Part shown: positions 11,720 to 24,322 of the stretch, piece after piece | Layout: each line of letters opens with the position of its first letter | Position numbering within the stretch: position 1 is the first letter of the stretch | Source: Panorpa germanica | Taxonomy: Eukaryota; Arthropoda; Insecta; Mecoptera; Panorpidae | Length of the DNA: 64,000 bases | Reading direction: 5' to 3' | Assembly: GCA_963678705.1 (NCBI GenBank) | Contig: OY783210.1 | Location: 15,749,331 to 15,813,330 of the forward strand | Notes under the pieces: generated by a model | Database searches by the model: none | What the model saw: only the letters and a program-made list of their open reading frames with translations | Told to the model about the DNA's origin: nothing | Program-made: the position numbers and the translations under genes

Positions 11720-12688
11720 TAAGTTCATTTCCACCTGAGTTAAGTTTCCTATTTACATAACTTTTGTAGTTATAAATTCATAGTGGTTAGACATCCTTCG
11801 TCTGCTTGTTTAACTCATTCAAATAAACTAGGAAAACTTAAAAAGCTATTTTAATAGGTTACTCCGAGGTTCTATTCTAATTATACTGGACTATGTAGTA
11901 ACTATTAGTAAAATTAGGAATTAAAATTAATACACCAAGCTACGAGGTGAAAATAGAAAAAGAAGAAAAATAAATTAAGTTTCTGCAGGAAACATAGGAT
12001 TAAAATTTATACTAAGAGTCACCATTCACAGCACAGTACAAAACAACTAACTCAGTTTTTACTTACAACTCTATAATTTATAAATCATCATTTATATCAG
12101 TAGAAAGAAATTATTAAAAATATCTCTTTATAATTAATTAAAATGCAAATAAATTAATTAATTATACATTCAACAAATATCCACAAATGGCATTAGAACA
12201 AGAACATAACAGATCAGTATCCTATCGTTGTGCAATGTTAGCTAATTATAATTCCAGTCGAATTTCAACAGAATACCTGATAGTTGAAGTCGTAATCAAA
12301 GTAACACGTGATGAACCTAGAATGTTTGGTGACAGCAGTGGGATTTGGGTGGTTAGTTAGAATCTTGTTAAAACATGTTCTCATTACCCGGTCGCGTCGT
12401 TCTATACGTGAATTATTTCCAGTGAAATACAATTAGCAATGAACGTTACTTGCAGACACTTTAGATAAGTTGGTGAACGTGAAACTGTTTTAAACTTTGT
12501 TTTGCAGTTTGTTTGATAGTTTCTTCGTTAAATAGTTAACGAATTTAAGTAAACGTCAATTAGGTTGTCAGTTAAACAACAACTTCTAAGTAGACGAAAT
12601 TTATCTAAAGAGTAACCTATATTTTTGTCCGTAAAATAGAAAACATAAATGTTATTTTACTATATTATAGTTATTCCTGAAAAATTTA
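11720..12688. other. Intergenic, nothing recognised
   Basis: AT-rich DNA without a supported ORF, repeat or RNA gene. Confidence 0.6.
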
Positions 12689-12689
12689 G

Positions 12690-12753
<64 letters not shown>
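12690..12753. repeat. (TA)n microsatellite
   Basis: About 32 uninterrupted TA units. Confidence 0.98.
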
Positions 12754-12756
<3 letters not shown>

Positions 12757-13159
12757 TATGTAACAGTACAGCGTACACTTTAATTAAGGACTTAATCTTC
12801 GTCTTAAATCTGTAGTAAATGAATCACAGGTGCGATACATTTCTAGCGGTACAAATTCCTGTCAGGATCTGAACGAGTATTAGTCTTAGTTCAGAGACGA
12901 AGAGAACATTACTCTTAAATCTCTCAGACGAAATGTGTAGCGATCCCAGTCATCATGGTAAGAGTTGGAGAACGCATATGGTCGTCATACCAAGTCTCCC
13001 AACTGAAACCCCACTTCTGAAGTAGTGAGTTCAGGTAGAATTAAATGTATATTAAATAAATATCGATTCGGTATTGATATAAGGCAGGATGAATGATAGG
13101 TACAAGACTTTCTTCAGATGGTTATAGTTGTTAATTTCATTTAGTCAGTTTTGTCACCA

Positions 13160-13300
13160 AGATGCATCTAATCTAAAATCAAAGAAAGGAGAAGATATGG
13201 AGACGAAGAAAAAAGAGGAGTGCAAGAAGAGAATCAGAAAATGAGACAGACGAGGAGGGAGTCGAGAAAAAAAGAGAATAAAAGAAAAATAACAAGAATA
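13160..13300 (+). pseudogene. Purine-rich tract, possible non-LTR relic
   Basis: The tract is almost pure A/G on the plus strand (for example GAGGAGTGCAAGAAGAGAAT) and resembles the purine-rich 3' coding/UTR strand of the retrotransposon copies at 23150, 43373 and 59190. No aligned motif proves the relation. It could equally be simple low-complexity sequence. Confidence 0.3.
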
Positions 13301-15460
13301 GCATCAGTAATGTTGAAATACGTCTCTCGGCTTATGGAAAAATGTATGTTAAAACAAATAATGGTCCACATTTCCTCTTGTAGTACCTAGATATTTGGAG
13401 GAATAAAGAAGGTTAAGAAAAAAAGAAGCAAAGAACAGTTATGTTGTTAGTTTTATAACTGAATGATAATATTATATATTTAAAAAACATTTTACTGTCA
13501 AAATTCATACAATTTGCTTATCATAAGTCCATATACAGCAAAAGAGATCAAGATACAATTTATCAGAATAATTAAAGCAATAAAATAGATCTAATAGAAT
13601 AGATGTAATATAGGATAGATGATCTTTGTAATTATAATATCCTAAAAATTAAAATAAAAGAAAAGGGTTCAAGAAGTTTTGAAACCATATTTTAAAACAG
13701 TCTGAAAAATAGTACTTCGTAGTTAGTATACTACTTGGATGAACGAACGAATGTTCTCTTATATCAGGAGTTGTTACCAAGAACTGAATAGCCAAAAATA
13801 TGTTTTCTATTAATGATCACTTTCATGTTCGATGTATTATATACCAGTTCTCAACCCTAGCACTCACCAAATTCTTGAACTAATACCCATATGAAGTCAA
13901 GTAGAGCGAAATAGAACAAACTACAAACCGAAGAAGAAAAGTGAAAGGAAACTATAGTAGTAGAATAGGGTGAATATGGAATAACGGCCGAAATACTCAT
14001 ACAAGTTTATAAGTAGAAGAACAGTATAATAAGAACAGAAGTCGTCCAAAAGTCAGACGTACACTGATTTATCAAAACCGAAGAGATTAATGGTATTGTG
14101 TTCTAATCTGTGAGATGTTTGCTTGTGATAGGCTATTAATAGTTATCGTACAAAATGTCTTAATCACGTAGGGATTTTCTTATGAAGGGTGTAGTGGATT
14201 ATATAAAGAAATATAGGCGATGATTTATAACGCAATGAAATTACAATCTGCCGTTATTAACGGCAGAATGCTGCCCTAATTAGAAGTATTATTGAGAATA
14301 CTAAATAGTGGGCATTAAGGGGATCGTTTCTAGGTGATTTTCAATAGGTTGAGTCTTTGTATGCTAAATATTATATCACATACTTTCTCTTTAGAAAATG
14401 TTCTTTTGGTGAATTGTATTCATTAAAGATAAATGAAGATTTTAGTACCTTTCAAAGAATTTCACTCTTTTTCCTCAAATTCCCATCTTAGAGTTCGATT
14501 TGTTTCTGATTAGCTTAATCAACCCCTTGTAAACCTGTCTCCATCTGCAATCATTTCTTGGTATTACATCGGATGATCTTACTTTAAACTTTCCTTTCGG
14601 ATTGGAAATTTCGACTTGAAACTCTGGGTTTAAGTTGTGCTTGGGGGTTTAGTAGAATGGTAAATGGTATTGGAGTTTGACTTAATACCCTGGATTTAGA
14701 AAACTAAATGAAATGTATACTTATAGAGAACCTCACATCGACGAGAACGGAGTATGGAATACTGGTACATTCAATCCACTGACAAGTAAATTGAACCGAA
14801 GTTATATATGACCTCATGACTCAATGACTTAGAACCTATCAATGAAAATAGTATTATGCAATTTTAGGAGAAGAATGACATTGACATTCGGTTAAAATTA
14901 GAAAGATTTACCTATAAGAAAGCCAGTAACAATTTGTCAGACAATTTTAGTGTATTCTGTGTTAATTATTATTTTTTTAGCTGCCATATTTATATAGAGC
15001 AATATATAGTAGATTTATTAGTTGGATTTGATATTCTAGAAATAGAATTATTTTCTTATATCTATATTTATTAAATTTTTAATATTTTCTTATATTTTAA
15101 TTTGCTTGAAAATAGGCTACTAGCTTATATACTCTAAGCGCGTTTGTTTATAATTTGTCAGTGCCGTGAAGAAACTAAGTACGTTAGTCTTCAGAGAAGT
15201 GAACTGATCAAAAGAGAGAAATAGTTATTGTAATCCTTGGAGCTTGACTAAACCTAAAGTATTCCTTACCTGGCTAGCCTATATAAAAAGAGGGTTGCAA
15301 TTTATGCAGATAATAAATATTATCTCCGGTCATAAATTGTAGGTTGGGTAGTATTGCCACGGTTGTAGGGGTACCTGATGAAATAGCAGGTTGTACTCAG
15401 ATAAATGTACACAGAATATTCATTTGTTAACAATATAATCCTATATAATCCACGGATCAA
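13301..15460. other. Intergenic, nothing recognised
   Basis: More than 2 kb of AT-rich DNA in which I see no ORF above chance, no repeat of the families described here and no RNA gene. Confidence 0.55.
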
Positions 15461-16045
15461 ATGGGCTTGTGTCCTATGTCTTAATTTCTATAAAAGTGTA
15501 CTATATATTGATAAACTGGGCTACTAGAACCTCAAATGTTCAATTATTTTTTAATAACTCCTTATATGTTAAGAGATATTTACAATTAAAAAATCATTTT
15601 GTCTCTTTAATTATTAAAGGGATTCAACGTTGTACACATTCCAAGTGCTCTCTGCTATATGTATTTATATATCAAAATATCAAATAATATTTACAGCTAT
15701 TTCAAGGAACATTCAAATTCCAATATTATGCCTGCCTTAGCAGGGTTAAATAAAATAAAAACTTATTATTTTTGACTTGACTTGATTATTTGACTACCAA
15801 CAGCTACAAAACATTACCACAGCACTGAGCTACTCAACAAATAACTGACGTTAAAATGCATTTCACCTCATAAAAATATGGCCGACCATTTCTAGCCCTA
15901 AAACTGCAATTCAAATTTGTAATTGCTATATCTCCGCCAACATTTAGATATTTAATAAAATAAACACGTCAATACACATTTATTAACATCAATTTCAATC
16001 AACAATTGAAAAATCGACCACTAAAAAATGAGGACACAAGCCCAT
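15461..16045 (-). mobile_element. ATGGGCTTGTGTCC MITE, copy 1 (minus, 585 bp)
   Basis: It has perfect 15-bp terminal inverted repeats, ATGGGCTTGTGTCCT and its inverse. By convention plus orientation begins with the end followed by CATTTTTTAGTGG, so this copy is reversed. It has a short deletion of the segment around GATGTCACATG found in most copies. No protein is encoded. The ORF at 15469-15687 lies wholly within it and is meaningless. Confidence 0.93.
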
Positions 16046-16847
16046 TATATACTAAGAAATTTGGAACGAATGTAATTTTAAAAGGGAAATATATACTATA
16101 CTTTTTACGAAGATTCCTTTATAGTTTATGGAGTCTTAAAAACACTACTTCAAGGATTAAAGGTTTTTAAATCAATATATGCTGTTCAAAGTACTTCTTA
16201 CCTAATACGCTACTGCCTCCGTGCTTTGCTTAATGTGGCATACAACAGAAACTAGAGTTTTCTAGTAAACTATACAGCTCCTTACGATTCTCATCATTAT
16301 CCGCGTCCCTATTTAGACATCTACTAAGGGTCTCTATAAAACTTCTAACTCATTCAAACATTCTTCTTTTTTAACAATAATTTCTCTAACTGTCTTATCA
16401 GTGAGCTTTAAGTGCCTATAAATATAGAACTAAGTATCCTGGAATCCTTTAGTTGGAATCCTGTAACATTAGACTAGATAGAACATATCACATTAGTGTC
16501 GACGAATAAAATCCCCTGTTTTTTAACAATCTTAGAAGATTTACGCATGAAGTGACTTTTATTTCTTCTCGTTATCTCTTTTTTCTTTATGTATCTGAAC
16601 TACTTTAACATTCTACGTCATCAGTTTAGTTATAGTACGTAGTGGAAGTGTTGACAGTTATATGTCAAGATGGATTCCATCAGAAATCACGTACAGCAGC
16701 TTTATTTGATAATTTAATGATAAGTAAATTAGAATATGTTAACTAATATCAGTTTATTTTAAACATATGTTTAAGCCATGTCATTTTAAATTATTATGGT
16801 ACAAGCCTCTATCGAAACGTTATATATTTCTACATGTTTATATCTTC
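16046..16847. other. Intergenic, nothing recognised
   Basis: AT-rich DNA without supported features. Confidence 0.6.
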
Positions 16848-16921
16848 ACTTTTTTCGCGGCGGAAATGTTTTCTTTTTTCATGGCGAAAGTATTACTTTT
16901 TTTCAATGCGAAAATATTACT
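16848..16921 (+). repeat. 24-bp imperfect tandem repeat, three units
   Basis: Three successive units start with a T run and follow the pattern TTTTTTC..GGCGAAA.TATTAC. In the ORF 16796-17047 this reads as three 8-residue units (FFRGGNVF, FFHGESIT, FFQCENIT). The frame is kept only because the unit is a multiple of three. No family is recognised. Confidence 0.6.
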
Positions 16922-18045
16922 ACAAATAGATATGATGTAAGAGGACAATTTCAGTATACCCTCTTATGTTCAAAACATTTAAATTTATTCTTTCTTTGCG
17001 TTCGCTGTGTTCTCACAAAAATCAACCGCAATCACCGCCCAATTTAATAAGTATTTTGGTAAAATATTAAATTATAAAATTAATAAAATAACTACCAACC
17101 ACAAAAACTATTTAATAATACACTAGTATAATAAATAAGTTTATATAAGTTGAAATATTTACAGAAAACTAGTGTAATAGTCATAATAAGAAAAATGATT
17201 GGTTTGTACTGCAACTTCTTTCCAGACTAATTGATGAATAATATTACACCAAACTAATTTTAAAAATATTAAAATACAAATTTAAAATATATATTTCATT
17301 ATTCTTTATACGTAATGTATCTTATTCTAGCAGCAACCTTACTGTAAGTTTACCAGTGTAATAGTAATTAAAAATTAAACTTTTTTTTTCTCAAAAAAAT
17401 ATTTGGTTCATTAAAAAATATTGTGGAATGTAAGATGTACCCCTGAATAAAGATAATGTGTGATTTTTTTTAAATTAAAAATATTTAGAATATTGAAATA
17501 ATATATATTTAATAATTGATATTTTATATTATTTGATAGTTTGTGTAGTTTTGATTTCAGCTTTCTATCTTATTTTTAATTTGTGTAATCAGACAATTTG
17601 TAACTGCTTTGCCAGCGGAACTTCTGTTAGTACGTTTTGGGGAATGCTCAGTGCTATAGAGTGGGAGTGGGAGGGGTAAATGATAGGGTAGAATTCCATG
17701 ACTGACCTAATTTCACTTACTGAACCCTAATCAATTAACAATATTTTAATCAACGATAAATAACAGTGTATCTGTCTAGACTTTAGAGAAACAGAAAACT
17801 GTCCTTTTCTTTGGCGTTGATCCAGTAAGTTCTATCGAACAGAAAGAGAAACAGAAAGCAACAAAACACTGGCTGAATTAGCTTGGTATTTATATATTAT
17901 ACATCTACATAATTCAGATACAAATGGCTATTTCAAGTCGAACCGGCTTTAACAATGGAAACTCATTTCCCGGCAAAACAAATAGATTTTATTTTATCTG
18001 TTCTTATTTTTCTCTTTCATAAATTTTAAGTTTACATTAGTAGAT
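16922..18045. other. Intergenic, nothing recognised
   Basis: AT-rich DNA. A GC-richer spot near 17610-17690 has no ORF or repeat partner. Confidence 0.55.
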
Positions 18046-18048
18046 TTA

Positions 18049-18601
18049 GGCCCGGTTTTATGGTTCGTCTTACTACCGAACTAAATAGCTAACTCCCGAA
18101 TTAAACGAAAAATGAGTTTTATCATCAAGGGTTAACGCTAACTCGGAACTAAAATCACGGAGTAAGATATCCCGTCATAAATCAAGGTAATAATATTTAA
18201 CCCGGAGTAAGTGTGCAACAGAGATAAAATATCATGCTATTTTAGCTATCATTATTATAATATTTTAGGTTATAATATTAAATTATTGTTTATTATGAAT
18301 TTTGTGAGTGACCTTAATCAATTATCAATAACAGATGATGAGGAAGATCATCTTTTATACAAATATAGTACTAAGTTGAGAAATCCGTCATTTTTAAAAC
18401 AATAATTAAACTGAATCTTGCATTCCCATGGACTTACAACTGTAAACAAATATTCGAATTTCTTAAAATATGGTTTACGTCTCTACTAACTAACCCGGGA
18501 TTAAATTTGGACCATAAAACCCGATACAAAAATAAGTACCGAACTAAGCTAACTCGGGGTTTCGTAACCCCGAAGTAAATAAAAGACCATAAAACCGGCC
18601 C
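18049..18601. mobile_element. PIF/Harbinger-like non-autonomous element, 553 bp
   Basis: Termini GGCCCGGTTTTATGGTTC and, in reverse, GGGCCGGTTTTATGGTCT form inverted repeats of about 18 bp. They are flanked by a 3-bp TTA duplication at 18046-18048 and 18602-18604, the hallmark target choice of PIF/Harbinger. Near both ends a motif like TAACYCSGRANTAA recurs about six times (TAACTCCCGAATTA, TAACTCGGAACTAA, TAACCCGGAGTAA, TAACCCGGGATTA and others), possible transposase-binding repeats. A lone end of the same family is at 58321-58349. Confidence 0.88.
18297..18405 (+). pseudogene. Short ORF inside Harbinger-like element
   Basis: From the second ATG the peptide begins MNFVSDLNQLSITDDEEDHL and ends 36 residues later. 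It has an acidic Asp/Glu patch. Such acidic starts occur in HARBI1-type proteins, so this may be the start of a deleted transposase or Myb-like partner. That is inference only. An upstream in-frame ATG lies at 18211. Confidence 0.3.
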
Positions 18602-18869
18602 TTAACGTCGTATTTTTAAGGGTATTAACTATGCTTTTAGGGGTAGCTTATGTGACGAATGTGAAGTATCGAGATATCTTTTATAAAAACATTTAATTAG
18701 TGTTTAGATATAAGAGGATATGTACATTTATTTAAACTGTTAAATATTTTGTTCCCATACAGCTCCAGCTAAATTAGCTATTACCATTTTAGGAAATGTT
18801 CATTAATTTTATTCTCATGAGACTTTTTACATAAATAGTTAGTCAAATTGACAGTGACATTTACTATGT

Positions 18870-18871
<2 letters not shown>

Positions 18872-18927
<56 letters not shown>
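18872..18927. repeat. (TA)n microsatellite
   Basis: About 28 uninterrupted TA units. The ORF across it (18848-19078, poly Ile-Tyr) is an artefact. Confidence 0.97.
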
Positions 18928-18929
<2 letters not shown>

Positions 18930-19510
18930 ATTTTCAAAAGAACATACAAAAATATAAATTAAATTCCACAAGTTACAAAGTAGAAAGCTACATTTACTCT
19001 TTTAAAAGCTCTATTATTTTCTATAATTTACAGAAGAAATTTCTAGCTTTTCGATCAAAGCTGCTGCAGTTTTCTTAAGATATATTTGTACATTTTTATT
19101 TTTCTATAAAATTATTATGTACATATAGAAAATAAATATATACCAATAGTTCTTTGAGGCATTTAAAAATATCTTTTATAAAATCGTACAAAAATATTTA
19201 TTTGTAGCTCTTAAGACTGCATCAAGAAATATTTTCATTCATGTTACTTACAGTAAATTTAACGTTCAATAGCGACTTTAAGCATCTATTACATTTACAG
19301 TCTGGATATATATTCTTAACATCATACCCCACACGAAGTTAGCAGTGATGGTAAAAGCTAGGCTGTAAAAGTAACTTAATCTGTAACGTCCACATGCGTA
19401 CATTATTAATAATTACACATGTGAATGTTCATAAGGTTCATTTTATAGTAATATTCGTGTTATTTTACATTAGACAGCTGTATTAGAATCATTTCTCAAA
19501 TGCGATCGCA
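18928..19510. other. Intergenic, nothing recognised
   Basis: AT-rich DNA without supported features. Confidence 0.6.
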
Positions 19511-20134
19511 ATGGGCTTGTGTCCTCATTTTTTAGTGGTCAATTTTTCAATAGTTGATTGAAATTGATGTTAATAAATGTGTATGACGTGTCTATTTTAT
19601 TAAATATCTAAATGTTGACGGAGATATAGCAATTAAAAGTTTGAATTGTTGTTTTAGCGCTAGAAATGGTCGACCATATTTGTATGACATGAAATGCATT
19701 TTAACGTCAGTTATTTGTTGAGTAGGTCAGTGCTGTGGTAATGTTCTGTAGCTGTTGGTAGTCAAATAATCAAGTCAAATCAAAGAATAATAAGTTTTGA
19801 TTTTATTTAACCCAGCTAAGGCAGACATAATATTGAAATTTTATTGTTCCTTGAAATAGCTGTAAATAATATTTGATATTTTGATATATAAACATATAGC
19901 AGAGATTTATGAGCTGTAAGGTTGGCAGCGGTTATGATGTCACATGCATTTGGAATGTGTACAACGTTGAATCCCTTTAATAATTAAAGAGACAAAATTA
20001 TTTTTTTAATTGTTAATATCTCTTAACATATAAGGAGTTATTCAAAAATAATTGAACATTTGAGGTTCTAGTAACCCACTTTATCAATATATAGTACACT
20101 TTAATAGAAATTAAGACATAGGACACAAGCCCAT
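19511..20134 (+). mobile_element. ATGGGCTTGTGTCC MITE, copy 2 (plus, 624 bp)
   Basis: It has intact 15-bp ends and full internal structure: CATTTTTTAGTGG start, CGCTAGAAATGG block, AACCCAGCTAAGGCAGACAT, TTGATATTTTGATATAT, GATGTCACATGC, and the hairpin CTTTAATAATTAAAG near the right. It belongs to the short subtype lacking the extra hairpin insert (junction GGTTGGCAGCGGTTATGATG). No convincing target duplication is visible. Confidence 0.95.
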
Positions 20135-20514
20135 TCGATCAAGATAACTCTGTGTTTGTAATGGAAATATAAAGAAAAACGTCATATAAACATAATAAAC
20201 AAACAAAAACAGCGCTAACATTTCTGTCTTAAGACATGTGATTCCACCCATATTGACTAGCTGGATTGTGTCTTAAGACAGTTGTGTCTGCAATTTAATT
20301 ATTGAATTAAGCTGTTTTTATAATTCAGTTATAGAACTGCACTGTATAATGATAAAGTTGGCTATCAAAACCTTAAATATCTAATTATTTTTATTCAATT
20401 CGCAATATTATAGAAGTTATTAACGATTGGAATAGTCATTTTTATTCCTTAAATTTAAATTAATTAAAGGGATAAAAATTGATAGAGTAGGTGATGTCAT
20501 ATACTTCCTTACCT

Positions 20515-20551
<37 letters not shown>

Positions 20552-20780
20552 TATTCTTCTTTATTATTTATAATCTATTACCAACAAGTTTACCGAACAC
20601 ATTTTTAACTCCTGCTAAGTGCTTCACACTTTAGCAACAATTTATAGGTCCCTTGCTGAAATAACACTTACGATTTCGTTATCTTAACGGATTCTCAAGA
20701 CAATTTCAGATACTCTACGTATATAGACAAAGATATATTCTGAAACGCTTTCCTTCGCAACTATATCCTGTGTTATCTTG
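20135..20780. other. Intergenic DNA with a (TA)n tract
   Basis: A TA microsatellite at about 20516-20555 is interrupted once by C. Nothing else is recognised. Confidence 0.6.
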
Positions 20781-20789
20781 ATTTCACTA

Positions 20790-21010
20790 AAATTCATATC
20801 GTCTTATCTATCTCTATAGAACCCACTGATTCTATGGATACGCAGTCGAGCGCTTTAAGCCTGTACAGAGGATAGCGTGAATACCCCTGCTCTAGTCAGT
20901 CGTCGTTATTCGGTGTGATCTTCTCAAATGTACAAACCGCGTCGCGGCGCTTCGTCCCGTAAGACATACTGACGCTTACGCAGAAACATGCTGGATACGA
21001 TTTTTGCCAG
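20790..21010 (+). promoter_or_regulatory. GC-rich island, possible promoter and first exon
   Basis: About 200 bases are clearly GC-richer than their surroundings, with several CpG-containing words (CCGCGTCGCGGCGCTTCG). An initiator-like TCAGTCG at about 20897 is followed by an ATG (MYKPRRGASSR) that runs to a donor-like GTAAGA at about 20960. Together these would make a small first exon, but no downstream exon could be linked. An LTR or old repeat is the alternative. Confidence 0.2.
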
Positions 21011-21404
21011 CGTCGAACTTAGGAGAAAAAATACACGGAAAAATTTATATTTAAAAGCCCAAAACCCAAATTCGAATATGTTGGGTCGTTGCGCCAACCA
21101 TCAATAGCTAATAATTTAAAAATAACATAATAATATTTGTTTCAATGCAAAACTAATTGATTTTATTAAACCAATGAAAATACGGATTGTATCTTAGATT
21201 TAGCGTATTTTTCATCAGCGAAAGAATTAATTTTATTAAGAATTTCCACAAATACATCGTGATTTAATCTTTCTGCATGCTTGTTGCTGTACTCTATGCT
21301 TCTTACGTACGATAACGACTTCAGTTCTCCACACAGACTTATAAATTCGCTCCAAAACTTCTTATTATTATTTCAATATTTCCAATTTAACAAGGCAACA
21401 ATAG

Positions 21405-21545
21405 TTTTTTTTTTTTTTTTGCAATATCTCCTTATTCATGGGTCCTATGATAAAAACAGTTATAATCAATCTTGTAGAGAACTTAATTTCCTACAAGTTT
21501 TGTGTATAACATTTTTGTGTAAGTCTCACAGATACGAAACTACAT
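21405..21545 (+). repeat. Interspersed repeat F, copy 1
   Basis: This matches 55085-55200 on the same strand: TTTTGCAATATCTCCTTA, then GGTCCTA/GGATCCTA, then ACTTAATTTCCTACAA and TTGTGTATAACAT. The element type is unknown. Confidence 0.65.
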
Positions 21546-22190
21546 CACTCCAAAATTTCAAAATATTTCAATTTTGAGATCAATCTAATTATGTTGATTT
21601 GTATACGCATAGTATACAATTGAAACCGAGACGGTCCAAAAATTCAAAAATGGTTTCCAAATAACCGTAATTCTGACATTAATGTATCGAATTTTAAAAC
21701 ATTTTTTTAAGTCTGATTTCGGAAATTCTATTGTTGTAAAAGTCTTCACATATTTTTGAAAATATGTTGATAAAAAAATATGTAAACGATTATTATTTTT
21801 AATGGTATACGAAAACAGAACCGTTTTTTTTTTAATTAAGAAAAACCAGAGGTTTTTACAAAAACAAAACAAATAGATATTTCGGTTTCGAGTTTACGAT
21901 ATGAAATATAAATTAATTTATTATGTGTACGAATAGTTGCTTACAATCAGGCGCAAAATTACATAGACCTTTGACTAAAGTTGTCTGAACAATTTGGTTG
22001 CTTAAATATATAATTCTACTGTTATATAAAGTATAATATAAATCAAACAGCTTCTAAATGTCTCAATATATCATCTCCGAAGTACATCTCTGACATAGCA
22101 CATAGCCTTAAATGTGTGTGAGTGTGTGTCCTAGACGACGAGCATCTCCAGCGTAACAACTAACATTCACACATGTTTTGTGGTTATTTT
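21546..22190. other. Intergenic, nothing recognised
   Basis: The minus ORF at 21585-21872 is T/A homopolymer-driven and not credible. Nothing else is seen. Confidence 0.5.
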
Positions 22191-22191
22191 T

Positions 22192-22258
22192 AGAGCTCCC
22201 CTGCGAATCGTCTAAGCCGACACCCAACAAGGAGACTCCAGACCTTATAAAGCAGTAG
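22192..22258 (+). CDS. Possible short terminal exon
   Basis: After an acceptor-like GTGGTTATTTTTAG ending near 22191, one frame reads LPCESSKPTPNKETPDLIKQ and then a TAG. Its hydrophilic Ser/Thr/Pro/Lys composition is unlike random translation of AT-rich DNA, and the local GC is raised (about 22080-22320). It is far too short to identify. Confidence 0.2.
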
Positions 22259-22319
22259 CGCACTATATAACTTAGTAACGAAGAACTTGTAGACCCCTAG
22301 GGGATGGTCAAAGACCCCC

Positions 22320-23140
22320 AGCAGTGTATACTCTTAAAGTTCAAATTAAAGTTTATTTTTGTGCCACCACTACTTAAACAAATATCTATCTATACATGTG
22401 AATTATATGGGCGCACTGCGTGTTGTATATTTGTAGCAGAAGTACAAAATGAAACTTATTACTACGTTAATTATGTTAAGAAAAGAAATGATCATTATCT
22501 GGCGGTTGTCTAGACGAAATCGTTTAAAAATCGAGTATACTGAATCTGATATTTGATTCCAGGTGTTGGTATTCTTTTCATTACTAGATAACAAAAGCAA
22601 CATGCAACATATAATTAGATTGTGTAAGTAATAGCCTCTTTCTCTAGCTTTTACGTCATCAGGCATCATCACTTGGTGATATTCGTCTGATACTTTTCTG
22701 TCTTGATGATGTCTAACTCTTATCTAACTTCATTTTTATTGTGTTTTATCACATATAGCTGTATATAGTTTGGGAAATACTTTAACCATATATAAAATAC
22801 AATAATATTGTATCATAATATTGTATTTTATAATAAATTGAATGGCTTCCGAGGTGTACAGCCCATTTTCGTCATATACAAGTAGTGTCGAAACTACTAG
22901 ACCTAATTTTTAATATAGTCTCCTTTTAGCTCGATACACTTTTCTTTGCACAATAGCGTTGATGCCTTCCTTAATGTAGGATTCTTCGAGCTCCTCAAAA
23001 TAAGCAATTATCATAACCATCTCCTCTTCATCCTTTCTTTAAGTTTGAGTAGAGAAAAAGTACGACAGAGCTAAATCTGGCAAGTAGCGTGCATGAGAGT
23101 ATCCATAGGCTTGATTCATGACTTTATTTCTACACTTAAG
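22320..23140. other. Intergenic DNA with an AT palindrome
   Basis: At 22790-22832 an 18-bp AT-rich inverted repeat (ATAAAATACAATAATATTG against CATAATATTGTATTTTAT) can form a hairpin. The ORFs at 22304-22513 and 22403-22672 overlap on opposite strands and neither is supported. Confidence 0.5.
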
Positions 23141-23144
23141 AAAA

Positions 23145-23450
23145 AGAGGTAAGAGGTTGAAATAGGTAAAAGGCGGGATAAATGAAAATGAAGTCAGAGG
23201 TGAGGAAGGATAGTGAAAAGATAATAGAGGGTTTGTCGAGAGGAGACAAGGATGGCAAGAGTTGAGAAACGGAGGTACAGGCAAGAAGGAAAGAGAAACA
23301 AGAAACGGTGAGAAGGAAGGAGGAGTATGAAACATGAAGAGAGGGGGTCAAGAGAAGAAGAAACAGAAAGTATTTTTAGAAGTATAAAAGTCTGAATTTA
23401 TATCAAATGTATTAGGAAATAAAGATTGTAAAGCCGAAAGACACACGGTG
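23145..23450 (+). pseudogene. Non-LTR retrotransposon 3' relic
   Basis: The purine-rich plus strand shares GGAGGTACAGGCAAGAAGGA and AAACGGTGAGAAGGAAGGA with 59190-59300. The 3' UTR blocks GGGTCAAGAGAAGAAGAA, CAGAAAGTA and ATGTATTAGGAAATAAAGAT (close to ATGTATTAAGAATATAGAT), then TTGTAAAGCCGAAAG, are shared with 43373-43930. The terminal hairpin is damaged (GCCGAAAGAC). Minus ORFs at 23039-23335 and 23136-23351 are its shadows. Confidence 0.75.
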
Positions 23451-23555
23451 TTAAACCAGAGAAGAGACATGCAGAATTAAATATCACAGTTGTTGCGGCA
23501 ACTCAAAAAGTACATCGATACATCGATAAATAAATAAGATTACGTATTATATTCT

Positions 23556-23738
23556 ATTGGGTGGTTAAATATAAAGTAGACAAATATAAAGCGGTAAAAC
23601 GAAATTCAAAGTTTAAATAGATATATCTCCGTCAGTTTTTTTATATTTAACAAAATATAATCGCCAATATATATTATGTAATCAATATTTCAATATGAAT
23701 TAAAAAATCGACCCCTAAAAAGCAGTTCACAACCCAAT
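23556..23738 (-). mobile_element. Diverged, shortened relative of the ATGGGC MITE
   Basis: Ends ATTGGGTGGTT and AACCCAAT are inverted. The interior follows the left part of the main MITE in reverse: AAAACGAAATTCAAAGTTTA, ATATCTCCGTCAG, then TAAAAAATCGACCCCTAAAAA before the end. The terminus reads ATTGGGTTGTGAACTG rather than ATGGGCTTGTGTCCTC, defining a second subfamily with the same layout. Confidence 0.7.
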
Positions 23739-24322
23739 GAAGTTTCTGTTTATAGTAGTTTTTTCGAAATCTTATTTTGATTTATTTTTTAATATCGGAA
23801 GCCACTGGAAATCTTTCAAAGAAGTACACTATTATTGAATGTGTGTTTCACGCATCTGCATCCCCGTGTTACTCTCTAACCCTCTGCATCTGACTGTTTC
23901 TAGTGAGACATTCAATATTTCCATTTGTATATTGTATCATGTAAATCACCAACTCGTCCAACTAGACTCGACTAAGAATCGGATATGACTAAACCAATAA
24001 GTGCGATAAAGACAGATATAGATTAAAGTGAGAGAGAGATAAGATTGTATCGTGTACTATAGGTCTGTACTTGATGGTGCAGTAAAATGATGAAACAATT
24101 AAATTTTGTAATTAAATCAACGGAACTTTATAAAACAGCTGAGTCTGGCGGTACTAGAGATACGAGTATATGTCAAATTCAGAATTGTTATTTTAGCTTA
24201 GTTTGCTAATTAACAAATTAATTTTATATCCCTCGGTTTAAATACAGTAATAATTATGAGAAGGCATTAAAATTATAAAAAGTTGTTATAACAATTAGAA
24301 AAATGCTGATGATATTCATAAT
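23739..24322. other. Intergenic, nothing recognised
   Basis: AT-rich DNA without supported features. Confidence 0.6.

Noticed and set aside
15469-15687. ORF in MITE copy 1, and the like in copies 6, 8 and 9 (40664-40846, 50631-50879, 53432-53632)
   Set aside because: They read through MITE sequence in arbitrary frames and are not shared between intact copies.
18848-19078. ORF with poly Ile-Tyr
   Set aside because: Produced by the (TA)n microsatellite.
20500-20560. Candidate TATA-rich promoter
   Set aside because: It is simply the (TA)n microsatellite.
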